A DNA stretch of 7,644 bases from JBFFMO01 sp037968515 (lineage in GTDB: Bacteria; Myxococcota_A; Bradymonadia; Bradymonadales; Bradymonadaceae): contig JBBKVQ010000279.1 in the NCBI GenBank assembly GCA_037968515.1, forward strand, positions 1-7,644, in the 5' to 3' direction. A model generated the notes under the pieces. It searched no databases, was not told where the DNA came from, and worked only from the letters and a program-made list of their open reading frames with translations. A program made the position numbers and the translations under genes. This document shows positions 1 through 5,322 of the stretch, piece by piece; position 1 is the first letter of the stretch, and every line of letters starts with the position of its first letter.

Positions 1-186
1 GCTTATTTGAAGGCTTCCAACACCGGTCTGGACGATTATTTTGGTTATGCGCTTGGCCTCGATAACGGCACGCTCGCCGTCAGCGCAACGCTTGAAAATT
101 CCAACGCCACGGGCGTGAATGGGGACCAGACGAATAACGATGCCTTCCGTGCTGGTGCGGTTTATGTGCGTGTCGTTGCGCCCTGA
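1..186 (+). CDS. FG-GAP / integrin-like beta-propeller repeat protein, C-terminal fragment
   Basis: This is the 3' end of a gene that begins before the window; frame 1 is open from base 1 to a TGA at 184-186, giving 61 residues. The peptide has the layout of one FG-GAP propeller blade: an AYLKASNTG opening strand, then DDYFGYALGLDNGTLAVSA, which carries the FG core, then an Asn/Asp-rich NATGVNGDQTNND turn and a closing GAVYVRVV strand, followed almost at once by the stop. Many copies of this blade type, with a very similar consensus, occur in large secreted proteins of Myxococcota and Planctomycetes. The function is probably extracellular or cell-surface adhesion or a structural role, which is inference from the family. 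The visible part holds no signal peptide and no sorting tail. Only one blade is visible, so the repeat number and overall architecture are unknown. Confidence 0.75.
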   Translation, partial: AYLKASNTGLDDYFGYALGLDNGTLAVSATLENSNATGVNGDQTNNDAFRAGAVYVRVVAP

Positions 187-254
187 ATGATGCATATTTC
201 GACTGCTGCGCGCATCATGATGAAACCCGGGATGGAGCCCAGCGGCTCGGTCAT

Positions 255-266
255 AAATCCGGATTT
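255..266. repeat. 12-bp perfect palindrome upstream of the SDR gene
   Basis: AAATCCGGATTT reads identically on both strands and ends 18 bases before the ATG at 285. It lies in the 98-base gap between the FG-GAP gene and the SDR gene. It could be a small operator, but no convincing promoter boxes sit around it, and a palindrome of this size can arise by chance. Confidence 0.35.
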
Positions 267-284
267 CTAAGTTAAGGTCAGTGA

Positions 285-1679
285 ATGAACCCAAGCGTCG
301 AAGAGTCAACAGTCGTCATCGCGGGTGCGCGCGGTTTTGTGGGCAAGGCCCTGATTGAACAATTGCGCGGCAAAGTCAAAATCATTGGGCTGTCGAGGCG
401 CTCGTCGAACGAAGACGGAATTGAGTGGCGACAGTGTGATTTGTTTTCACGCCTGGAAACAGAGGAGGCATTAAGGGGTGCAGATTACGCGGTTTATCTG
501 GTGCACTCGATGCTCCCCAGCGCGCGACTATCGCAAGGGTTTTTTGAGGATTTCGATCTTATCTGCGCCGATAATTTCGCACGTGCGGCCCGCGAAAACG
601 GCATCAAACATATCGTGTATCTGGGCGGGATTCTGCCCGACGGTGACGGGGTGTCGCGGCATCTTGAGAGCCGTCACGAGGTCGAACACGCGCTAGGCGC
701 TTACGACACGCCTGTGACGTCGTTGAGGGCCGGTATGATTGTGGGGCCCAACGGCTCGTCCACGGCCATTGTTGTGCGTTTGGTGCAAAAACTACCTGTG
801 ATGTTATGTCCGTCTTGGACGCGTGAACAAACCCAACCCATCGCGTTGCAGGACATTATCAGCCTGATCGAGTACACGCTTGGAAATGACACGCTGTATG
901 ACCAGATTTTTGACGTCGGTGGTCCCGATATCATGACCTATAAAATGATGATGGAACGGACCGCGGGTTTGATGAGTTTGAAGCGAACATTTTTTGATTT
1001 TCCGGCGGTGGCGCCCGCGCTTTCATCGGGTTGGGTCAGTATGTTTACGGGTGCGCCAATGGAGTTGGTCAGGCCGCTGATAGAAAGCCTTGAACACAGC
1101 ATGGTGGCGAAGGATGGCGACCTGATTGCGCGTTCTGGTATGGCGCTGACGCCCTTTACGGATTCGATGGGCGAAGCCGTTCAGTACGAGATGTCGCGGC
1201 AGTCCAACGTGGTTGCGTTCGATAAACGCGGGGCTAGCCGGCAGGAAGAAAAAGTCGTGCGCTCGGTGCAAAGACTGCCGCTACCCGAGGGGCGAGATGC
1301 CACGTGGGTGGCCGCCGAATACATGCGCTGGCTTCCGGACTTTTTATCGCCACTTTTGAAGGTAGAGGTCGACGGTGACTACACACGCTTTATAGCGAAA
1401 GGCATCGCCAAACCTTTGCTGGAATTGGAGCTAGCGGAGGTCAGTGCCACAGACCGCCAGCTATTTTGGATCGTTGGAGGATTGCTTGCCCACGCCAACC
1501 CAAAGGGACGTTTGGAGTTTCGAGAAGTTTTGGGTGGGAAGGCTGTGATGGCTGCGATTCATGATTTTGAACCGAGCCTTCCTTGGTATGTCTACCGATA
1601 CACCCAGGCCTTGGCGCACCTTTTTGTGATGGACGGTTTTGCGGATCATCTTCAAAAAGTCGCGCGGCATATTGAATAG
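285..1679 (+). CDS. Atypical SDR / NAD(P)H-binding oxidoreductase with DUF2867-like C-terminus
   Basis: A 464-residue two-part cytoplasmic protein. The N-terminal Rossmann fold opens VVIAGARGFVGKAL with the GxxGxxG dinucleotide loop at 14-20. An SRR at 37-39 after beta-2 suggests NADP(H), CDL lies near 51-53, YAVYLVHSM is at 68-76 and HIVYLGGI at 109-116. The segment HLESRHEVEHAL stands where classical SDRs carry YxxxK, so this is an atypical SDR. Further family landmarks are LRAGMIVG, QPIAL, FDVGGPDIMTY and VRPLIESL. From about residue 320 the chain becomes a DUF2867-like domain (WIVGGLL, GRLEFREV). The size is close to the roughly 490 residues usual for this family. The ATG at 285 has a weak AAGG upstream. 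No signal peptide or membrane segment is seen. The substrate is unknown; relatives are annotated only as NAD(P)H-binding oxidoreductases. It may share a transcript with the following lipoprotein gene, 52 bases on, although a separate promoter is possible there. Confidence 0.87.
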   Translation: MNPSVEESTVVIAGARGFVGKALIEQLRGKVKIIGLSRRSSNEDGIEWRQCDLFSRLETEEALRGADYAVYLVHSMLPSARLSQGFFEDFDLICADNFARAARENGIKHIVYLGGILPDGDGVSRHLESRHEVEHALGAYDTPVTSLRAGMIVGPNGSSTAIVVRLVQKLPVMLCPSWTREQTQPIALQDIISLIEYTLGNDTLYDQIFDVGGPDIMTYKMMMERTAGLMSLKRTFFDFPAVAPALSSGWVSMFTGAPMELVRPLIESLEHSMVAKDGDLIARSGMALTPFTDSMGEAVQYEMSRQSNVVAFDKRGASRQEEKVVRSVQRLPLPEGRDATWVAAEYMRWLPDFLSPLLKVEVDGDYTRFIAKGIAKPLLELELAEVSATDRQLFWIVGGLLAHANPKGRLEFREVLGGKAVMAAIHDFEPSLPWYVYRYTQALAHLFVMDGFADHLQKVARHIE

Positions 1680-1701
1680 CTTCAATTTGCTGACGTATAG
1701 A
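1672..1701 (+). promoter_or_regulatory. Possible sigma70-type promoter for the DUF4476 lipoprotein
   Basis: TTGAAT (1672-1677) and TATAGA (1696-1701) are 18 bases apart, and each matches the consensus at four of six positions. Transcription would begin near 1708 and leave a leader of about 24 bases carrying the AGGAGG. The -35 box overlaps the TAG stop of the SDR gene and a perfect inverted repeat, ATTGAA-TAGC-TTCAAT (1671-1686), which could bind a regulator or be chance. The support is weak; read-through from the SDR gene is the alternative. Confidence 0.3.
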
Positions 1702-1720
1702 CAGCCACATAATTGAGTTT

Positions 1721-1726
1721 AGGAGG
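1721..1726 (+). promoter_or_regulatory. Strong Shine-Dalgarno deciding a TTG start
   Basis: AGGAGG lies 5 bases before the TTG at 1732. No ATG or GTG in this frame fits: the first internal Met codons fall after the lipobox cysteine and would lose the signal peptide. This fixes TTG as the initiator. Confidence 0.75.
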
Positions 1727-1731
1727 TTGTT

Positions 1732-2613
1732 TTGGCTGCGAATAAATTGAAAACGAACTTGATCATAGGATTGAGCCTAGGGGCGCTGATTGGTGTCGCT
1801 GCTTGCGGGTCGTTCCAGATGCCCGAAAGCATGAAGATGGATGGAATGTTTAGTGAAGATGCAGCGGGCTCTTCGGCGACGTCGCAGACATCCGCGACCG
1901 GGGTTGAACTGCCCCCAAAGAATGCCCAACCGATGTCGTCGTCAGAGTTCGAAGGGTTGAGGGCGCGGGTTGCCGATGAGGGCATGTCGAGCAACAAGAT
2001 ACAGGTCGTTGAAGACGCTGGACGCTCGTCCTATTTTTCTGCAGCACAGGTGGGAGAATTGGCCGCTTTGCTCGCGATGAAGGGTGATCGAGTCAAGCTT
2101 GTCGAGGCGGTCGCGGTACGGATTCTAGACCTAAATAATCCAGACGCCATTACCTCAATGCTCACTTTTGCGGATGAGCGGTCGGACGTCGAGTCAATCA
2201 TGAGCAAGGCGCTCGCTGCGCGGGGCAAAGAGCAGGCGCGTGTAGCCGAAGCGGCGCGAGTCGCAGAAGAAAAACGCATCGCCGACGACGCACGCATCGC
2301 CGAAGAGCAGCGGGTCTCCGAGGAAAACCGCCGCGCGGAAGAAGCTGAAAGGGCTCAGACTGCGACTTCAACCACATCCACATCGACATCGAAGGAAAGC
2401 TCGTCGAGCGACTCGGCCTACTGCTGTATTAATGGCAGTTATAACTCGTGCGACAGCGCTGCTGCCGCTGGGTCATGCGCTGGTTGGGGCATGTGTTTCT
2501 TTGAGTGTCAGATGGACGGTAAGGGGAATTGTGACGAGAAATGCGCCGAAAAATACCCTTTAATTCGGGAATGTCGGGCTGAGCCTTCCAAAGACAGCAG
2601 CTGTAAAAAATAG
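1732..2613 (+). CDS. Lipoprotein with DUF4476-like domain, charged helix and Cys-rich tail
   Basis: A 293-residue predicted outer-membrane or surface lipoprotein. It starts at TTG behind a perfect AGGAGG. A Lys-bearing N-terminus and hydrophobic stretch (10-24) end in lipobox VAAC, with lipidated Cys25 followed by Gly, so no inner-membrane retention Asp is present. After a Ser/Thr/Pro spacer, residues about 67-158 resemble DUF4476 (YFSAAQVGELAALL, KLVEAVAVRILDLNNPDAI, LTFADERSD). Residues 160-209 are a Glu/Arg/Ala-rich stretch with repeated RVAEE/RIAEE blocks, probably a long helix or coiled coil. A Thr/Ser linker (210-229) leads to a compact tail with ten cysteines (231-291) that starts YCCINGSYNSC and would be disulfide-bonded outside the cytoplasm. 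No enzymatic motif is seen and the function is unknown. Its stop abuts the stop of the opposing methyltransferase gene with no gap. Confidence 0.85.
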   Translation: MAANKLKTNLIIGLSLGALIGVAACGSFQMPESMKMDGMFSEDAAGSSATSQTSATGVELPPKNAQPMSSSEFEGLRARVADEGMSSNKIQVVEDAGRSSYFSAAQVGELAALLAMKGDRVKLVEAVAVRILDLNNPDAITSMLTFADERSDVESIMSKALAARGKEQARVAEAARVAEEKRIADDARIAEEQRVSEENRRAEEAERAQTATSTTSTSTSKESSSSDSAYCCINGSYNSCDSAAAAGSCAGWGMCFFECQMDGKGNCDEKCAEKYPLIRECRAEPSKDSSCKK

Positions 2614-3231
2614 TCAATCGGTCCTGCGCATCAAGGCATACGAGAACGCTTGCTCGCCGCCGTTAGGCGTCTTGTGGATTTCTCGGGCTTGTTCAACCAG
2701 TTTAAATTCAGGCGCGAAGAGATCTGCGAGTTCGGCTGGCGCGTACCTGCTGACGGTTAGGCCGCTGCAGCGTTCGGGACCGTCGGTAGCGAAGGTGCCG
2801 ATCAGCACATGACCTCCGGGCCGGACGCATCGGAGGACCTCTGCCTGGTAGGAGTCTCTGTGTGTTTCATCGGTCAAAAAATGAAAGACCGCCCGGTCAT
2901 GCCATAGGTCGATGCTCTGGGTCTCAAGCAAGGGAGTGGTGGCGTCGCCCACGATCCAGCGGACGTCCTCTGCACGTTCACCGAGTCGTGTGCGCGATTG
3001 TTCGAAGGCCGCCGACGCGAGGTCGATGACGGTTATATTTGTGAAATTGAGGTCGAGTAGGTCGTCGACAAGTGTGGCGCCACCGCCTCCGACATCGACG
3101 ATATGGGCTTCAGGACTCAGGCCGCACGCTTTGATGAGTGCCAAAGATTGGTCCAAATGTGGGCGAAACCACGACACATCCGTGACCTGTTTTTTTGAAT
3201 ATACCGCTTGCCAATGGTCTTGATTGCTCAT
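2614..3231 (-). CDS. Class I SAM-dependent methyltransferase
   Basis: A 205-residue cytoplasmic protein with a standard Rossmann methyltransferase core. Motif I is VDVGGGGATLVD (45-56), which binds SAM. The acidic end of beta-2 is VIDL (68-71), motif III is GDAT (96-99), DLWHDRAVFHFLT is at 108-120, and beta-5 begins RPGGHVLIGTFATDGP (137-152) before CSGL. The opening HWQAVYSKK and the WHDRAVFHFLT/CSGL combination define a small uncharacterised family. It is the last gene of the minus-strand operon. Its ATG is 8 bases past the transporter stop, and its AGGA ribosome site (3238-3241) overlaps that TAG, so translational coupling is likely. Three cysteines (36, 135, 155) are present, but it is shorter than arsenite methyltransferase ArsM and does not look like it. 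The acceptor is unknown. The context suggests a small molecule handled by the neighbouring transporter, which is inference. Confidence 0.87.
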   Translation of the reverse strand: MSNQDHWQAVYSKKQVTDVSWFRPHLDQSLALIKACGLSPEAHIVDVGGGGATLVDDLLDLNFTNITVIDLASAAFEQSRTRLGERAEDVRWIVGDATTPLLETQSIDLWHDRAVFHFLTDETHRDSYQAEVLRCVRPGGHVLIGTFATDGPERCSGLTVSRYAPAELADLFAPEFKLVEQAREIHKTPNGGEQAFSYALMRRTD

Positions 3232-3239
3232 GAATAGTC

Positions 3240-4487
3240 CTAAGTAATTTTCGAAGTATTATCGACTTTTTTTAGTGTTTCGCGCATGCGAATCGCTACA
3301 AGAGTTCCAGAAACGAATGTCAGGCCGGCGATGGTGAAGGTCGCGACGGAAATTCCAAACTGGTCTGCAATAATCCCCGCGATTATGGCGCCAACGGCGT
3401 ACCCCATGTCTCGCCATAACCTGTAAACGCCCACTGATGACGCGCGCCAGCTGGGATGGGCGACATCGCCGATGGCCGCGAGGAGGGTCGGGTAAACCAT
3501 CGCGGTTCCAGCGCCGAGCAAGACGGCTCCAAGGGCAAAAAAGGCGAAGGTTGCTCCGGAGGCGATGACGATCATGCCAATCGCCTGCGTCCACATTCCT
3601 CCCACAATCAGCCATTTGCGCCCGATTTTATCTGACCAAGCGCCGGTGAAAAGTTGTCCAAGTCCCCAAACGCCGGGGTAGATTGCGGCCAAAATGCCGA
3701 TTTGCCCCAAGCTCATGCCGGCTGCGGCAAAAAGTAGCGGGAAGAGTCCCCAGGCCATGCCGTCGTTCAGGTTATTGACCAAGCCTGCCTGACTCACAGA
3801 CGACAAATCGGGGTCCGTGAATGAGGTGCGAATGATGACCTCACGTGGGGTCAAGGCAACGTGTTCGTCGCCAAGACTGGTCTCGTGCGTGACATGATGT
3901 TGGGTTTCTTTGACCGCAAAAATCGACAGCGCCGTGCCCAGAATGACAAATCCGATGCCAAGGTAAAATGGTTGGGGTCGCAGGCCGTATTGTGCTGCAA
4001 TCCAGCCTGTCGCCAGGGCCGATAACGCGACCGAAAAATACCCGGCAAATTCGTTGAGCCCCATCGCCAGCCCGCGATTTTTGGGGCCCGCGAGGTCGAT
4101 TTTCATGATGACGGTCGTGGACCAAGTCAGGCCCTGCGAAACTCCGAGCAGTACATTTGCGCCCAAAATCCATGACCACGTGGGGGCCCACATCAGCAGG
4201 AAGGGCACAGGGGCCGCGACGATCCAACCGGCAATCAAAACCGCTTTACGGCCAAATCTGTCGGAAAACCTTCCCGCAAAATAATTCGTCAAAGCCTTCG
4301 TGATGCCAAACACCACGATGAAAGACAGGATGGCGCTGCGAGCGGCGAGGTGGAATTCTTCGGTGGCAATGGCCGGTAAGATGCTGCGTTCCATCCCGAC
4401 CATGGCGCCAACAAAGGCGTTCACAAGGATCAGCAGAAGAAATTGTGAGAGGTTTTCGCGGATGCCGAGCCGAATGGGCGTGTTCAT
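3240..4487 (-). CDS. Major facilitator superfamily (MFS) transporter
   Basis: A 415-residue polytopic inner-membrane protein, the usual length for a 12-helix MFS carrier. The loop 2-3 signature GRFSDRFGRKAVL is at 72-84, and its second-half counterpart GAWSDKIGRKWLI is at 282-294, showing the duplicated six-helix halves. The central cytoplasmic loop (about 193-225) contains a His cluster at 197, 198, 201 and 209. Proton-driven efflux is the likeliest mode. The substrate is not evident, and there is no basis for calling it ArsJ or a named drug pump. Its ATG overlaps the TGA of the ArsR-rhodanese gene as ATGA, with an AAGGAAA ribosome site upstream, so the two are probably translationally coupled. 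The same operator should control it through the regulator gene upstream. Family confidence is high and specific function is unknown. Confidence 0.92.
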   Translation of the reverse strand: MNTPIRLGIRENLSQFLLLILVNAFVGAMVGMERSILPAIATEEFHLAARSAILSFIVVFGITKALTNYFAGRFSDRFGRKAVLIAGWIVAAPVPFLLMWAPTWSWILGANVLLGVSQGLTWSTTVIMKIDLAGPKNRGLAMGLNEFAGYFSVALSALATGWIAAQYGLRPQPFYLGIGFVILGTALSIFAVKETQHHVTHETSLGDEHVALTPREVIIRTSFTDPDLSSVSQAGLVNNLNDGMAWGLFPLLFAAAGMSLGQIGILAAIYPGVWGLGQLFTGAWSDKIGRKWLIVGGMWTQAIGMIVIASGATFAFFALGAVLLGAGTAMVYPTLLAAIGDVAHPSWRASSVGVYRLWRDMGYAVGAIIAGIIADQFGISVATFTIAGLTFVSGTLVAIRMRETLKKVDNTSKIT

Positions 4488-5140
4488 CGGGTTTCCTTAT
4501 TCACACTTCCAACGCTGGAATCTGTTCGACGGGCGTCGTAGCCGAGCCCGCGTAGGCGCTGTGCGGCCTCGGCTGAAAGGGCACAAAAGGGTCCGCGACA
4601 ATACGCGATTACGGCTCGGTCCTTGGGGATCAGATTTAGCCGGTCCTCAAGCATCGAAAGCGGAATGGAGAGCGCCCCAGGCAGATGCGCGTGCGCGAAC
4701 TCGTGTTCAGGTCGAACGTCGATGAGGGTCACGTCATCATCTTTTAAGCGGGCCATCAGCGTGTCGTGGTCGATGGCTTCAAGTCCATCACGCTGCAAAA
4801 AATAGTCTCGGCTGAGCTTTTCCAGAGCTGCGACGCGTCGCCCGGCGATCTCCTGCAATTGAGCCACGAGCACGCCGACATCGTCTCCGACCACGCGATA
4901 GATGAAGTGTAAGCCATCGCGTTCGCTCTGAACCAGATTGGCGCGTTTCAGCGTTTGAAGGTGGTGCGAAGTGTTGGCCACGGATTGTTCGACCTCTTTG
5001 GCAAGGACTTCGACTGTGCGGGGACCCTGAGCCAGCAATTCTAGGATTTCCAGACGTGTTGCGCTGGAGAGCGCTTTTCCGACCTCCGCGAGGTGGGCGT
5101 AGGCCGCGTCCTTAAACTTTCGTGCATCAATTTTTTTCAT
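4484..5140 (-). CDS. ArsR-family transcriptional regulator fused to a rhodanese domain
   Basis: A 218-residue two-domain regulator. Residues about 15-100 are an ArsR/SmtB winged helix: LSSATRLEILELLAQGP, then the recognition helix SVANTSHHLQTLKRANLV, then the wing ERDGLHFIYRV. A helical joint (100-123) leads to a rhodanese domain with VTLIDVRPEHEFAHAHLPGALSIPL (137-161) and active loop CRGPFC (181-186). Cys181 would be the persulfide-carrying residue. The classical ELCVCD metal box is absent, and Cys181 and Cys186 are the only cysteines, so the signal is probably sulfane sulfur or a thiophile sensed at the rhodanese loop (inference). The protein stops 13 residues after GYDARR, without the usual GG...W closing segment. 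It is the first gene of the operon, starts at the ATG at 5140, and probably represses its own promoter, where an inverted repeat covers the start site. Confidence 0.92.
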   Translation of the reverse strand: MKKIDARKFKDAAYAHLAEVGKALSSATRLEILELLAQGPRTVEVLAKEVEQSVANTSHHLQTLKRANLVQSERDGLHFIYRVVGDDVGVLVAQLQEIAGRRVAALEKLSRDYFLQRDGLEAIDHDTLMARLKDDDVTLIDVRPEHEFAHAHLPGALSIPLSMLEDRLNLIPKDRAVIAYCRGPFCALSAEAAQRLRGLGYDARRTDSSVGSVNKETR

Positions 5141-5152
5141 GGAACGGACCGC

Positions 5153-5182
5153 TATTCAAGTATTCAATAGGTCACTTGAATA
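5153..5182 (-). promoter_or_regulatory. Probable ArsR-family operator (inverted repeat)
   Basis: TATTCAAG (5153-5160) and CTTGAATA (5175-5182) form a perfect 8-base inverted repeat with a 14-base spacer. A third half-site-like TATTCAAT lies at 5161-5168. ATTCAA/TTGAAT half-sites are typical of ArsR-family operators. The element covers the expected start of transcription just downstream of the -10 box and lies 12 bases before the regulator's ATG, as expected for autorepression. Confidence 0.65.
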
Positions 5183-5183
5183 G

Positions 5184-5212
5184 AGCATAAGGACGACTTC
5201 GACACAGGTCAA
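5184..5212 (-). promoter_or_regulatory. Sigma70-type promoter of the ArsR-rhodanese operon
   Basis: On the minus strand, TTGACC (5212-5207) and TATGCT (5189-5184) are separated by exactly 17 bases. The -35 matches five of six consensus positions and the -10 matches four. Transcription would begin near 5177, inside the inverted-repeat operator. This is the best promoter in the window. Confidence 0.65.
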
Positions 5213-5263
5213 GCCAAGCGTGGGAATCCATAGCGACTTAGGGATGAGGAGGCCTTCCGATCC

Positions 5264-5293
5264 TTGAGGAAATGGGGTAGGGTGCCCGAATAA
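5264..5293 (+). promoter_or_regulatory. Weak candidate promoter for the Cys-rich repeat lipoprotein
   Basis: TTGAGG (5264-5269) and GAATAA (5288-5293) are 18 bases apart, and transcription would start near 5300, just before the AGGAG ribosome site. The -10 box is poor. It is listed because the gene diverges from the operon and needs its own promoter within 5183-5312. Confidence 0.22.
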
Positions 5294-5312
5294 ATGGGTG
5301 CGATGACTGGAC

Positions 5313-5317
5313 AGGAG
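5313..5317 (+). promoter_or_regulatory. Shine-Dalgarno choosing between two adjacent ATG codons
   Basis: AGGAG is only 2 bases before the ATG at 5320 but 5 bases before the next in-frame ATG at 5323. The second is better spaced and is taken as the start; the two choices differ by one residue. Confidence 0.6.
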
Positions 5318-5322
5318 CGATG

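Noticed and set aside
234..249. Small hairpin GAGCC-CAGC-GGCTC as a terminator for the FG-GAP gene
   Set aside because: The stem is only 5 bases and no T-run follows, so it does not meet the usual form of an intrinsic terminator.
1671..1688. ATTGAA-TAGC-TTCAAT hairpin as a terminator for the SDR gene
   Set aside because: The stem is short and AT-rich and only two T residues follow; it is better noted as part of a possible promoter or operator.
2614..3231. Calling the methyltransferase ArsM or TehB
   Set aside because: The protein is shorter than ArsM and shows no recognisable ArsM layout. The WHDRAVFHFLT/CSGL features do not point to TehB, so no specific name is justified.
4300..4725. Plus-strand open frame of about 141 codons across the transporter/regulator junction
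   Set aside because: It lies antisense to two well-supported genes and shows no recognisable domain or ribosome site.
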